A stretch of DNA of 64,000 nucleotides from Streptomyces sp. A2-16 (GTDB lineage: Bacteria; Actinomycetota; Actinomycetes; Streptomycetales; Streptomycetaceae). The first letter of the stretch is position 1; every line of letters starts with the position of its first letter. Positions 56,026 to 64,000 of the stretch are shown piece after piece. The notes under the pieces are model-generated. The model was not told the origin of the DNA. It saw only the letters and a program-made list of their open reading frames with translations, and searched no databases. Made by a program: the position numbers and the translations under genes. The stretch is from the NCBI RefSeq assembly GCF_018128905.1, contig NZ_CP063808.1:1364001-1428000 (forward strand), written 5' to 3'.

Positions 56026-56649
56026 TCAACGGTCTTCTACGTCACGTCCCGACGGCCGATTCAGCCGTTCTGACGGGAATGTGACATGCCCGTCGTGCTG
56101 CCTCGCCTCCAGCTCCTTCATCAGGTCCTGGAGCTCCGAGCGGATCCAGTCACGGGTCGCCACCTCCCCGAGGCCGATCCTGAGCGAGGCGATCTCGCGG
56201 GTCAGGTACTCGGTGTCCGCGATCGACCGCTCGTTCTGCTTGCGGTCCTGTTCCAGGTTGACCCGGTCCCGGTCGTCCTGCCGGTTCTGCGCGAGCAGGA
56301 TCAGCGGGGCGGCGTAGGAGGCCTGGAGGGACAGCATCAGGGTGAGGAAGATGAACGGGTAGTTGTCGAAGCGCAGGTCACCGGGCGCGAAGATGTTCCA
56401 CAGCACCCACGCGATGATGACGATCGTCATCCAGACGATGAACCGGCCGGTGCCGAGGAAGCGGGCGATGCGTTCCGACAGGCGTCCGAACGCCTCAGGG
56501 TCCCACTCGGGCAGCAGCCTGCGGCGCGGCGGGCGCGGCTGGTCGAGGCGGGCCCGGGGACGGCTCGTCGCCGTGGCGCCGGACGGAGTGCGTTCGCGGG
56601 CACCGGCGGAGCTGCGCTCGCGGTTCGGGGTCTCGCGCTCAGGCGTCAT
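56026..56649 (-). CDS. DUF1003 membrane protein
   Basis: This 207-residue protein starts at the ATG at 56649 after a GGAGGGGGTGG site. A basic, disordered N-terminus of about 60 residues precedes two membrane helices (FIVWMTIVIIAWVLWNIF and NYPFIFLTLMLSLQASYAAPLILLAQNRQ). The latter carries the DUF1003 signature. A helical tail follows. The function is unknown. Its start overlaps the end of the MgtE-N/CBS gene by 11 bp, so the two are coupled. Confidence 0.88.
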   Translation of the reverse strand: MTPERETPNRERSSAGARERTPSGATATSRPRARLDQPRPPRRRLLPEWDPEAFGRLSERIARFLGTGRFIVWMTIVIIAWVLWNIFAPGDLRFDNYPFIFLTLMLSLQASYAAPLILLAQNRQDDRDRVNLEQDRKQNERSIADTEYLTREIASLRIGLGEVATRDWIRSELQDLMKELEARQHDGHVTFPSERLNRPSGRDVEDR

Positions 56650-57925
56650 GGTGGGCCACCCCCTCCGCACCCTCCGCGTCGAACTCCGTCTCCCGCCAGT
56701 CCTCGGGCAGCATGTGGTCGAGTACGTCGTCCACGGTCACCGCGCCGAGCAGCGAGCCCGAGTCGTCGACCACGGGCGCCGCGACCATGTCGTACGTCGC
56801 GAAGAACCCGGCGACGACCGGCAGGGTCGCGTCCGGATCGAGGGCCTGCAGGTCGTCGTCGACCATGGAGCTGACGAGGGTGTACGGGGGGTCGCGCAGC
56901 AGCCGCTGGAAGTGGACCGTGCCGAGGTACTTGCCGGTCGGGGTCTCGTCCGGCGGGCGGCACACGTAGACCTGGGCGGCCAGGGCGGGGGAGAGGTCGG
57001 CGTTGCGGACCCGGGCGAGCGCGTCGGCGACGGTCGCGTCCGGCCGTAGGACGATCGGCTCGGTGGTCATGAGACCGCCCGCCGTGTGCTCCTCGTACGC
57101 CATCAGGCGCCGCATGTCGGCCGCGTCGCCGGGCTGCATCAGGCTCAGCAACCGCTCCTGCTCCTCCGTGGGGAGCTCGGAGAGCAGGTCGGCCGCGTCG
57201 TCGGGGTCCATGGCCTCCAGGACGTCGGCGGCCCGCTCCTCCTTCAGCTTGCCGAGGATCTCGATCTGGTCGTCCTCGGGGAGCTCTTCCAGTACGTCGG
57301 CCAGGCGGTCGTCGTCGAGGGCGGCCGCCACCTCCGCGCGCCGCTTGGGGGAGAGGTGGTGCAGGACGTTGGCGAGGTCGGCCGCGCGCAGCTGCTCGAA
57401 GGTGGCCAGGAGGCTCTCGGCGCCCTGTCCGTGCTCCTCCAGCGTGAAGCCGGTGACCGCGGACCACTCGACGGTCAGCGCCTCGCCCTTGCGCCGGAAC
57501 GCCCCGCCCTTGCCGCCCTTGCGGACGAAGACGCGGTCGATCTCCCAGTCCCGGCGGGCCGGCAGATGGTGCACCGACGCGTCGAGGACGGTGACCTGCT
57601 CGCCCGTCTCCACGAGCGTGACCCGCCGGTCGAGGAGCTCGCCGAAGACCAGGCGCTCGGTGGGCCGTTGCTCGAAGCGCCGGACGTTGAGCACACCGGT
57701 GGTGATGACCTGGCCGGACTCGATGCTCGTGACCCGGGTCATGGGCAGGAAGATGCGGCGCCGGGTGGAGAGTTCGACGACCAGGCCGAGCACCCGGGGC
57801 GGCCTGCGCCCGACGCGCAGCACGACGACCAGATCGCGCACGCGGCCCACCTGGTCACCGTTGGGATCGAAGACGGCGACACCGGCGAGGTGCGAGACGA
57901 AGATCCGGGGGGCTCCGGCTGCCAT
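56639..57925 (-). CDS. MgtE N-terminal-domain and CBS-pair protein without channel domain
   Basis: This 428-residue cytoplasmic protein has a PRC-barrel-like start (residues 5-80, HLAGVAVFDPNGDQVGRVRD) and an MgtE_N superhelix (about 155-290, LHHLSPKRRAEVAAALDDDR). Two CBS motifs follow (about 290-415, TTEPIVLRPDATVADAL and ALDPDATLPVVAGFFATYD). It lacks the five-helix MgtE channel, so it is a regulatory relative rather than a magnesium channel. The ATG at 57925 was chosen; the frame remains open for 314 more codons upstream but enters divergent lipoprotein DNA. It is the counterpart of Rv1232c, from memory. Confidence 0.85.
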   Translation of the reverse strand: MAAGAPRIFVSHLAGVAVFDPNGDQVGRVRDLVVVLRVGRRPPRVLGLVVELSTRRRIFLPMTRVTSIESGQVITTGVLNVRRFEQRPTERLVFGELLDRRVTLVETGEQVTVLDASVHHLPARRDWEIDRVFVRKGGKGGAFRRKGEALTVEWSAVTGFTLEEHGQGAESLLATFEQLRAADLANVLHHLSPKRRAEVAAALDDDRLADVLEELPEDDQIEILGKLKEERAADVLEAMDPDDAADLLSELPTEEQERLLSLMQPGDAADMRRLMAYEEHTAGGLMTTEPIVLRPDATVADALARVRNADLSPALAAQVYVCRPPDETPTGKYLGTVHFQRLLRDPPYTLVSSMVDDDLQALDPDATLPVVAGFFATYDMVAAPVVDDSGSLLGAVTVDDVLDHMLPEDWRETEFDAEGAEGVAHHDA

Positions 57926-58163
57926 GGCTGTGCTTCCTTTGCATACGAGGCTGTGTACGAGGCCGCGTACGGGTGTGCGTACGGGGTGTTTTGTTCGTCG
58001 GTCGTTGTCCGGATTGCCCGCTCGGGAGGGCTTCAGGCTAGCCCGTACCGATCGGATACGCCCTGGTGAGCAGTCCGGACGGACTGGCTCCGCCCGGGGC
58101 CCGGGGCCCCGGTACGCTGCCGTACGCCGCTGAAGGACCCTCGTCGGAAAGGCAGCCCCACCC

Positions 58164-58910
58164 GTGACCGCGATTCCCCAGGGCCGTACCCGCAGGACCG
58201 TTGTGGTGGGCGCGATGTGCGCCCTGGTCGTCACGGGAACGGGTCTGACGGGCTGCAGCGAGGACCCCGACGCGGGCACGAACGGGGTCGGCAAACTGCC
58301 CGCCGAACAGATCCAGTCGAAGACGCGAGCGGCCGCCGAGTCCGCCGACGCGCTGCGCCTGTCGGGGAACGTGGTCACCAGCGGGCGCACATACAAACTC
58401 GACATGCGCCTGAAATCCGACGGCGGCTCCGGATCGGTCACCGCGGAGGGGGCCACCTTCCATCTGCTGCGGATCGGCGAGGAGCTGTACCTGAAGGCCG
58501 ACGCGGGCTTCTGGACCCAGGCCGACGGCAAGGGCGGGGAGTCGGACGCGGCCGCCGACAAGCTCGACGGCAAGTACGTGAAGGTGCCGTCGGGCGACCC
58601 GGCGTACAAGAAGTTCAGTGGTTTCACGGACAAGGACGTTCTCCTCGACGGACTTCTGACGCTGCACGGCAGCCTGGACACCGACGGCCACCACGAGCAG
58701 GCGGGTACCCGCACGATCCGCATCACGGGCGACAAGGGCGACGGCGGCACGCTGGACGTCTCCCTGGAGGGACAGCCGTACCCCCTGCGCCTCGCCCGCG
58801 CGGGCGGCGCGGGCACGCTGACCTTCTCCGCCTGGGGCAAGGACTTCCCCCTGGCCGAGCCGGGCAAGGACGAGACGGTGGACTACGGCAAGCAGCTGCC
58901 GACGTCCTGA
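58164..58910 (+). CDS. LprG/LppX-like lipoprotein
   Basis: This 248-residue lipoprotein starts at GTG. The signal ends in LTGC with Cys31 as the lipid anchor. The mature domain (SADALRLSGNV, YKLDMRLKSDGG, ELYLKADAGFW, GQPYPLRLAR) has the alternating strand pattern of LppX/LprG-type half-barrels that hold lipids. It probably sits on the outer face of the membrane. The gene end is followed by degenerate copies of its last 20 bp. Confidence 0.8.
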   Translation: MTAIPQGRTRRTVVVGAMCALVVTGTGLTGCSEDPDAGTNGVGKLPAEQIQSKTRAAAESADALRLSGNVVTSGRTYKLDMRLKSDGGSGSVTAEGATFHLLRIGEELYLKADAGFWTQADGKGGESDAAADKLDGKYVKVPSGDPAYKKFSGFTDKDVLLDGLLTLHGSLDTDGHHEQAGTRTIRITGDKGDGGTLDVSLEGQPYPLRLARAGGAGTLTFSAWGKDFPLAEPGKDETVDYGKQLPTS

Positions 58911-59006
58911 AGCGGTGCCGGCGTCCTGAAGAGGTGCCGGCATCCTGAAGCAGCTGCCGACGACGCCGTGAAGCAGTGCCGACGTGCTGAACCAGCAGCC
59001 GCCGGC
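58890..59006. repeat. Degenerate tandem copies of the lipoprotein gene terminus
   Basis: The final codons (AAGCAGCTGCCGACGTCCTGA) are followed by about four or five degraded copies of roughly 19-23 bp. Each contains CCG, a C/G-rich core and usually TGA: GTGCCGGCGTCCTGA, GTGCCGGCATCCTGA, CTGCCGACGACGCCGTGA, GTGCCGACGTGCTGA, then CAGCCGCCGG. They fill the gap to the convergent gene. Confidence 0.7.
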
Positions 59007-59516
59007 CTAGCGTTTGCGCCGTTTCATCAGCAGCCGCGGCAGCCCCGCCGGGATCGGCTCACGCGTGGTCGCCGGTGTCGGCAGCGGCGGTTCGGCCAGG
59101 TCGCCCTCGGGCAGCGCCGCCGTGACCCCGGTCGGTTCGAGCCGGAGCACCCGGCACTCCCGCGACCAACGGTCCGTCATCGCCTCGCCGTCGGGGGCGT
59201 TGAGCCGCTTCCCCTTGAGCTCACCGACGGCCGCCTCCCACGCCTCGGACCCCGGCGGCAGTTCCACGACCTTCGCCGCCCAGGAGACCAGCCGGCCCCC
59301 CTTGTCCTTGCTGCGGACGGTCACCTCGGCGGTACCGCCGTCGGTCAGCCCGGGCAGCGGCTGTTCACCGGGCCCGTCGCCGACCAGACAGGCCGCGCCC
59401 TCGTGCCAGACATGCCACAGAGCACGGGCCGGCGATCCGGGCCCCTCGACCCAGACGAGGCCGGACTTCTTGGTGGCCTCCTCGATGAGGGCCCGGTCGA
59501 GCAGCTCGGTTGCCAT
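59007..59516 (-). CDS. Conserved hypothetical protein
   Basis: This 169-residue cytoplasmic protein starts at the ATG at 59516 (MATELLDRALIEEATKKSG). Segments LVWVEG, ALWHVWHEGAACLVGDGPGEQPLPG and VTVRSKDKGGRLVSW suggest a small beta-barrel of the flavin-reductase or PNPOx-like kind, but no cofactor motif is certain. The basic C-terminus ends LLMKRRKR. It lies 10 bp downstream of corA on the same strand and is probably co-transcribed with it. Confidence 0.75.
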   Translation of the reverse strand: MATELLDRALIEEATKKSGLVWVEGPGSPARALWHVWHEGAACLVGDGPGEQPLPGLTDGGTAEVTVRSKDKGGRLVSWAAKVVELPPGSEAWEAAVGELKGKRLNAPDGEAMTDRWSRECRVLRLEPTGVTAALPEGDLAEPPLPTPATTREPIPAGLPRLLMKRRKR

Positions 59517-59526
59517 GGCGCCCACT

Positions 59527-60645
59527 CTAGAGCCAGCCGTTGCGCTTGAGGGTGCGGTGGATGCCCATGCAGATGACACCGGTGATCGCCATGATCACGG
59601 GGTAGCCGAACCGCCAGTGCGTCTCCGGCATGTAGTCGAAGTTCATGCCGTAGACCCCGCACACCATCGTCGGTACGGCGATGATCGCGGCCCAGGACGT
59701 GATCTTCCGCATGTCCTCGTTCTGGGCGACGGACGCCTGCGCGAGGTTGGCCTGGAGAATCGAGTTGAGGAGCTCGTCGAAGCCGAGGACCTGCTCCTGG
59801 ACGCGGGCGAGGTGGTCGGCGACGTCCCGGAAGTACTTCTGGATGTCGGGGTCCACGAGCCGCATCGGCCGCTCGCTGAGCAGCTGCATGGGCCGCAGCA
59901 GTGGGGCGACGGCCCGCTTGAACTCCAGCACCTCGCGCTTGAGCTGGTAGATGCGCGCCGAGTCGACACCGCGCGAGACCTTGCCGCCGCGTCCCGGGGT
60001 GAACACCTCGGTCTCGACCTCGTCGATGTCGTCCTGCACCGCGTCGGCGACCGCGACATAGCCGTCGACGACGTGGTCGGCGATGGAGTGCAGCACCGCG
60101 GAGGGGCCCTTGGCGAGCAGCTCGGGGTCGTCCTGGAGGCGGTGGCGCAGCGCCCTGAGGGAGCCCTGGCCGCCGTGCCGGACGGTGATGAAGAAGTCCC
60201 GGCCGGTGAAGCACATGACCTCGCCGGTCTCGACGATCTCGCTGTTGGCGGTGAGTTCGTCGTGCTCGACGTAGTGGATGGTCTTGAAGACGGTGAACAG
60301 GGAGTCGTCGTAACGCTCCAGCTTGGGCCGCTGGTGGGCCTGGACGGCGTCCTCGACGGCGAGCGGGTGCAGCCCGAACTCGCTTGCGATACCGGAGAAT
60401 TCGGCCTCGCTCGGCTCGTGCAGACCGATCCACACGAACCCGCCGTCGCGGCGCACCTGGCGCATCGCCTCGTGCGGGCCCAGCTGGCAGTCGGTCTCCA
60501 CCCGGCGGCCGTCGCGGTAGACCGCGCAGTCGACTACGGCGGAGGGCGTGGAGGGGTCGCGCGTCGCGTCGTACGCGCCGGTGTCCTTGCGCAGCGAGGG
60601 ACGCGACGGGCGCACGGCGGCACGCAGGTCACGGATCATCGACAT
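59527..60645 (-). CDS. corA: CorA-family magnesium/cobalt transporter
   Basis: This 372-residue protein has a large N-terminal cytoplasmic funnel and two C-terminal helices. The YGMNFDYMPE signature follows the first helix (AIIAVPTMVCGV), and the protein ends in basic KRNGWL. It forms a pentameric divalent-cation channel in the inner membrane. The ATG at 60645 has a GAAGGAG site; ATG 60639 is close behind, and 41 upstream codons were rejected. Together with the MgtE-N/CBS gene it suggests a magnesium homeostasis cluster. Confidence 0.9.
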   Translation of the reverse strand: MSMIRDLRAAVRPSRPSLRKDTGAYDATRDPSTPSAVVDCAVYRDGRRVETDCQLGPHEAMRQVRRDGGFVWIGLHEPSEAEFSGIASEFGLHPLAVEDAVQAHQRPKLERYDDSLFTVFKTIHYVEHDELTANSEIVETGEVMCFTGRDFFITVRHGGQGSLRALRHRLQDDPELLAKGPSAVLHSIADHVVDGYVAVADAVQDDIDEVETEVFTPGRGGKVSRGVDSARIYQLKREVLEFKRAVAPLLRPMQLLSERPMRLVDPDIQKYFRDVADHLARVQEQVLGFDELLNSILQANLAQASVAQNEDMRKITSWAAIIAVPTMVCGVYGMNFDYMPETHWRFGYPVIMAITGVICMGIHRTLKRNGWL

Positions 60646-60993
60646 GGCAGGCTCCTTCGTGACGGGCAACAAAGGGCGCCGGCGAGGGATGGAACTACCC
60701 GGAATGGGGACGTCCTGCAAGGGGTATCCCCGCCCTTGAGGCAGGGGAAGGGTGTTTGGCACGTCCACAAAGCGGGGAGCACCGCACCGTCGCGGTGGCG
60801 AGCTTCGCTACTGATTCAGCTACTGCTGGCGATCAGACAGATCAGGCAAAACGAACGAAGTGCTCTTCCGCACGAAGACGCGAACGTGAGAGGCGGCGGT
60901 TGCCGAAAGTCACAGAGCTGCATCAGCGGCCGGAAGAACGAGTGGTACTACCAGGTCGACTTCGATCCATGACAGCCCCACCTCCTCCGGCCG

Positions 60994-61028
60994 GTCCCTC
61001 GTAAGGGACGATCCATTCCCGTAAGGGA
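60994..61028. promoter_or_regulatory. Twin palindromic operator candidate
   Basis: GTCCCT-CGTA-AGGGAC (60994-61009) and TCCC-GTAA-GGGA (61017-61028) share the core CCC-GTAAGGGA. Their centres are 21 bp apart, two helical turns, which suits a pair of bound dimers. Confidence 0.4.
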
Positions 61029-61123
61029 GTCTCACTGGCGTCGGGACTCGATGCGCGACGCTTCAGAGTGCTGCCCCGACGACCGGGCCAGACTATCAGC
61101 AGGCCGAAGTGTCAAGGCGCTGC

Positions 61124-61151
61124 TTTGCCCGGTACTGACGAGTTCTATGCT
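61124..61151 (+). promoter_or_regulatory. Candidate promoter giving a leaderless SUFU mRNA
   Basis: TTTGCC (61124-61129), a 16-bp spacer and TATGCT (61146-61151) end only 6 bp before the ATG at 61158. Transcription would begin at or next to the start codon, and no ribosome site is present. Confidence 0.45.
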
Positions 61152-61157
61152 CGCCGC

Positions 61158-61742
61158 ATGGCAGATGTTCTTCCTCTCGTCGAGGCCCGGTTGCGCAGTG
61201 CGCTGGGCGATCCGGACGCGCGCGCGGCGGTCACATTCCTGGGCACGGACCGCATCGAGGTGCTCCGCTTCACCGACGGGGACGTCGTCCGCTACGCCAC
61301 CCTCGGCATGTCCGCCCAGCCGATGAGCGACCCCACCGCGGTGCTCGCCGACCCGGTCAAGGGCCCGCGCGCCGAACTGGTCATCTCCGTACGGGGAGGG
61401 CTCGCCGACACCGACAAGGTGCTCCGCCCGCTCGCCGTGCTCGCCGCGTCCCCGCAGGTCGAGGGCGTGGTCGTGGCTCCGGGGGCCTCGCTCGACGTGG
61501 GCGAACCCCTGTGGCCCGGCGCGCCGTTCACCTCGGTCCTGGTCGCCGAGCCGGGCGGACTGGTCGAGGACCTGGAGCTCGACGAGCCCCTCGATCCGGT
61601 GCACTTCCTGCCGTTGCTCCCGATGACGCCGAACGAGGCCGCCTGGAAGCGCGTGCACGGCGCCCAGGCCCTCCAGGAGCGCTGGCTGACGAACGGGACG
61701 GACCTCAGGGATCCGTCCCGGAAGTCCGTCCCGCTGGAGTGA
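61158..61742 (+). CDS. Suppressor-of-fused-domain protein
   Basis: This 194-residue cytoplasmic protein of the bacterial SUFU-domain family has TFLGTDRIEVLRFTDGDVVRYATLGMS near the start and LDPVHFLPLLPMTPNEAAWKR near the end, the two most conserved parts. The family function in bacteria is unknown. Some members sit in toxin-immunity loci, but the neighbours here are transport genes. A GTGAGC-AA-GCTCAC hairpin (61750-61763) follows the stop before the convergent MFS gene. Confidence 0.83.
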   Translation: MADVLPLVEARLRSALGDPDARAAVTFLGTDRIEVLRFTDGDVVRYATLGMSAQPMSDPTAVLADPVKGPRAELVISVRGGLADTDKVLRPLAVLAASPQVEGVVVAPGASLDVGEPLWPGAPFTSVLVAEPGGLVEDLELDEPLDPVHFLPLLPMTPNEAAWKRVHGAQALQERWLTNGTDLRDPSRKSVPLE

Positions 61743-61783
61743 GCCTTGCGTGAGCAAGCTCACCAAGTGGTGTCCGTAAGGCC

Positions 61784-63007
61784 TCAGTTGGCAAAGACGG
61801 TGACGCTGTCCTCGGTCGCGTGTCGCGTCTCCAGCTCCTCGGCGTCGTGCGTGAGCGCCTTGCGCCGTACGACGACCACGAGCGCGCCCAGTACCGCGGT
61901 CACGGCCGCCACCACGAACGGGACGTGGATGTCGGTCCACTCCTCGATCTTCGGCGCGAAGTAGGGAGCCGCGGCCGCCGCGAACCAGCGCACGAAGTTG
62001 TAGCCGGCGCTCGCCACGGGCCGCGGGGCGTCCGAGACGCCGAGCGCGAGCTCCGTGTAGACCGTGTTGTTCACGCCGATGAAGGCGCCGGACAGGATCG
62101 TGCAGACCACGGCCGCGGTGTGGTTGCCGTAGCCGAGGACCAGCACGTCGAGCGCGAGCAGGACGAGCGAGCCGCCGAGCACCTTCAGCGAGCCGAACCG
62201 CTCCTGCAGACGCGGCGCGGCGAACACCGAGAAGACGGCGAGCAGCACACCCCAGGCGAAGAACACGGCACCCGACTTGTACGGGGTCATGTCCAGCACG
62301 AAGGGCGTGAAGGCCAGCACGGTGAAGAACGTGTAGTTGTAGAAGAAGGACGAGACCGCTGCCGAGGCGAGCCCGCCGTGGCCGAGTGCCCTGATCGGGT
62401 CGAGCAGCGACGTCTTGCGGGCCGGCTTCGGCTGCTCCTTCAGGAACACCGTGACGCACAGGAAGCCGATCGCCATCAGGAAGGCCGTACCGAAGAACGG
62501 GTAGCGCCAGCTGGCGTTGCCGAGCAGGGCGCCGACCAGCGGACCGCACGCCATGCCGAGGCCGAGGGCGGACTCGTACAGCAGGATCGCCGCCGCGCTG
62601 CCGCCGGCCGCGGCGCCGACGATGACGGCGAGGGCCGTGGAGACGAACAGGGCGTTGCCGAGGCCCCAGCCGGCCCGGAAGCCGACCAGTTCGCCCACCG
62701 TGCCGGAGGTGCCGGCGAGTCCCGCGAAGACCACGACGAGGGCGAGTCCGAGCAGCAGGGTCTTCTTGCCGCCGATGCGGCTGGAGACGAAGCCGGTGAC
62801 CAGCATCGCGATCGCGGTGATCAGGAAGTACGACGTGAACAGGAGGGAGACCTGGCCGGCCGTGGCGTCCAGGCCCTGGGCGATCGACGGCAGGATCGGG
62901 TCCACGAGTCCGATGCCCATGAAGGCGACGACGGACGCACCCGCCGTCGCCCACACGGCCTTCGGCTGGCGCAGGATGCCGCCGGCTCCCGCATCGAAGG
63001 GGTCCAT
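61784..63007 (-). CDS. MFS transporter (drug efflux type)
   Basis: This 407-residue transporter has 12 predicted helices. Motif A-like GFVSSRIGGKKTLLLG lies between helices 2 and 3, and VDPILPSIAQGL follows helix 1. It starts at the ATG at 63007 with GGAGTGGAGG upstream. It is probably a proton-driven exporter of small molecules; the substrate is unknown and no regulator gene is adjacent. Confidence 0.87.
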   Translation of the reverse strand: MDPFDAGAGGILRQPKAVWATAGASVVAFMGIGLVDPILPSIAQGLDATAGQVSLLFTSYFLITAIAMLVTGFVSSRIGGKKTLLLGLALVVVFAGLAGTSGTVGELVGFRAGWGLGNALFVSTALAVIVGAAAGGSAAAILLYESALGLGMACGPLVGALLGNASWRYPFFGTAFLMAIGFLCVTVFLKEQPKPARKTSLLDPIRALGHGGLASAAVSSFFYNYTFFTVLAFTPFVLDMTPYKSGAVFFAWGVLLAVFSVFAAPRLQERFGSLKVLGGSLVLLALDVLVLGYGNHTAAVVCTILSGAFIGVNNTVYTELALGVSDAPRPVASAGYNFVRWFAAAAAPYFAPKIEEWTDIHVPFVVAAVTAVLGALVVVVRRKALTHDAEELETRHATEDSVTVFAN

Positions 63008-63047
63008 GGTCGGTCCTCCACTCCTCTGAGATAGTTGGTATATACAC

Positions 63048-63077
63048 ATACTAAGTTAGGTCGGCTAATAAATGCAA
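63048..63077 (-). promoter_or_regulatory. Candidate promoter of the MFS gene
   Basis: On the minus strand, -35 TTGCAT (63072-63077), an 18-bp spacer and -10 TAGTAT (63048-63053) lie in an AT-rich stretch 40 bp before the start codon. Confidence 0.45.
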
Positions 63078-63177
63078 GGGGCATCTAGTTCCGGCCGGTG
63101 ATGCCCGCCGAACCGCTTCCCTCCGGACGGGTGATCGTCCTTGACGTGAGGGGGCGAGGGTAGGACCGTGGGGCCCT

Positions 63178-63819
63178 ATGAGGGGCGAACCCAGTTGCCC
63201 GAAGTGTGGTGGCCGGGTCAGGGCTCCCGGACTCTTCGCCGATGCCTGGCAGTGCGATCTGCACGGGACCGTGCATCCGCTGCAGCCCGTGATCCCGCCC
63301 AGTGTCGAGGCCCTCGACGTCGTGGTGCACCGCACCCAGGTGCCGGTGTGGATGCCGTGGCCGCTGCCGGTCGGCTGGCTGTTCACCGGCGTGGCCTGCG
63401 CGGGTGACGACCGAAGCGGCGGTCGCGCCACGGCCGTGGCCTGCACGGGACCCGGACCGCTCGGGGGCGTCGGCGAGCTGATCCTGGTCGCCGAGGAGCT
63501 CGGGGTCGGGCTCGGGGCGCGCTACGCGGGGATCGACGGACCGGATCCGGGACCGTACATGAGCGTGGAGAAACCGCCCCAGGCGAAGGTGCTGGCCGCC
63601 GGTCGGCCGACCCCGCTGTGGCATGTCTCGGGAGCACCTGAGGACAGAGCCGTGTTCGCGGGGGAGGCGCTCGGGATGTGGCTGTGGGCGGTCGTCTGGC
63701 CCGAGCAGTCCGGACTGCTGATGTACGACGAGCTGGTGCTGACGGATCTGCGGGATGCGGGGGCCGAGGTCGAGCTGGTGCCCTGCGGGGCGCTGTCGCC
63801 CCGGCTGCTGAAGCCCTGA
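63178..63819 (+). CDS. DUF6758-like protein
   Basis: This 213-residue protein begins MRGEPSCPKCGGRVRAPG with a zinc-ribbon-like CxxC (Cys7, Cys10) and a further Cys26 and His. The middle segment VPVWMPWPLPVGWLFTGVA is strongly hydrophobic and Trp-rich. I recall this as the DUF6758 family, conserved in Streptomyces before a PHP-domain gene. The function is unknown. Confidence 0.8.
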   Translation: MRGEPSCPKCGGRVRAPGLFADAWQCDLHGTVHPLQPVIPPSVEALDVVVHRTQVPVWMPWPLPVGWLFTGVACAGDDRSGGRATAVACTGPGPLGGVGELILVAEELGVGLGARYAGIDGPDPGPYMSVEKPPQAKVLAAGRPTPLWHVSGAPEDRAVFAGEALGMWLWAVVWPEQSGLLMYDELVLTDLRDAGAEVELVPCGALSPRLLKP

Positions 63820-63921
63820 CTGTAGGGGGCGTACCCGCGCTGCGGGTGTGACAGGGGAGCTGGAAAATCCGGTTATCCTTGAGCGTCCTCTTGTGTTCCG
63901 TCAGCGTCTGGAGTCCGCGTC

Positions 63922-64000
63922 GTGCGTATCGATCTGCACACCCACTCCACCGCCTCCGACGGCACCGACACGCCCGCCGGGCTGGTGCGCAACGCCGCCG
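63922..64000 (+). CDS. PHP-domain phosphoesterase, N-terminus (3' end outside window)
   Basis: The first 26 codons start at GTG and read RIDLHTHSTASDGTDTPAGL. The HTH metal-binding motif and the SDGT sequence are diagnostic of PHP-domain phosphoesterases of the nucleoside bisphosphate phosphatase / RNase AM kind. A GGAG site lies about 8 bases upstream. The gene runs off the window. Confidence 0.85.
   Translation, partial: MRIDLHTHSTASDGTDTPAGLVRNAA

Larger units (their letters stand above)
60646..61157. other. Divergent intergenic region with hairpin and twin palindromes
   Basis: This 512-bp region between corA and the SUFU gene shows no gene I can support. An 82-codon frame at 60756-61004 has untypically low third-position GC. 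It contains a bulged hairpin about 70 bp upstream of corA (about 60715-60745, CCTGC/GCAGG with AAGGG/CCCTT). Two tandem palindromes lie at 60994-61028. Confidence 0.5.

Noticed and set aside
60756..61004. 82-codon frame and the short downstream frame ending MTAPPPPAGPS
   Set aside because: Third-position GC is far below that of real genes here, the start is TTG without a site, and the frame covers operator-like palindromes.

Overview
The window is chromosomal DNA from a Streptomyces or a very close relative. It has very high G+C, strong third-position GC bias, many GTG/TTG starts, ATGA/GTGA stop-start overlaps, a bldK-type peptide importer, mycothiol biosynthesis (mshB), an actinobacterial DUF3117 gene and long perfect GC hairpins as terminators. 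No rRNA, tRNA or CRISPR array is visible.

Layout. 1-4249: 3' part of a bldK-like oligopeptide importer (binding protein, permease, two ATPases). 4422-10541: a second complete five-gene peptide importer, with a strange 528-bp low-complexity insert between its permease and ATPase genes. 10664-12784: S9 peptidase on the minus strand. 12962-17249: small membrane protein, mshB, DUF6113-like protein and a collagen-like peptidoglycan-binding membrane protein. 17366-20791: ABC exporter plus two-component system, with a palindromic candidate operator in front. 20797-30243: SirB1-like and GNAT genes, ferredoxin, dapC, secreted and lysozyme-fold-like proteins, dapE, LOG-like protein, a FolP2-type pterin-synthase homologue, DivIVA-like protein and tag. 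30247-37724: crotonase, DUF3117, an O-methyltransferase that appears to start at ATT, ECF sigma factor, zinc-type anti-sigma factor, HtrA-like protease and TatB. 37997-40639: a conserved hypothetical protein and a family 2 glycosyltransferase.

41152-54791 is the accessory part. Three large secreted proteins are encoded in a row: an FG-GAP beta-propeller protein, a LamG/DNRLRE-like protein of about 1225 residues, and a 2304-residue RHS protein. The RHS protein ends in a Hint self-cleavage domain and a 111-residue cysteine/histidine-rich putative nuclease toxin. It is followed by a small acidic protein gene, a decayed integrase fragment on the other strand, and a second gene paralogous to the small acidic one. 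I read this as a polymorphic toxin locus with duplicated immunity genes.

54850-64000 returns to core genes: mrp, DUF1003, an MgtE-N/CBS protein, a lipoprotein, a hypothetical protein, corA, a SUFU-domain protein, an MFS transporter, a DUF6758-like protein and the start of a PHP-domain protein.

From memory, the gene order from mshB to corA follows Mycobacterium tuberculosis from about Rv1170 to Rv1239c (mshB, fdxC, aminotransferase, dapE, LOG, folP2, Rv1209, tagA, Rv1211, methyltransferase, sigE, rseA, htrA, tatB, mrp, MgtE-N, corA). The RHS locus therefore interrupts an old conserved block between tatB and mrp.
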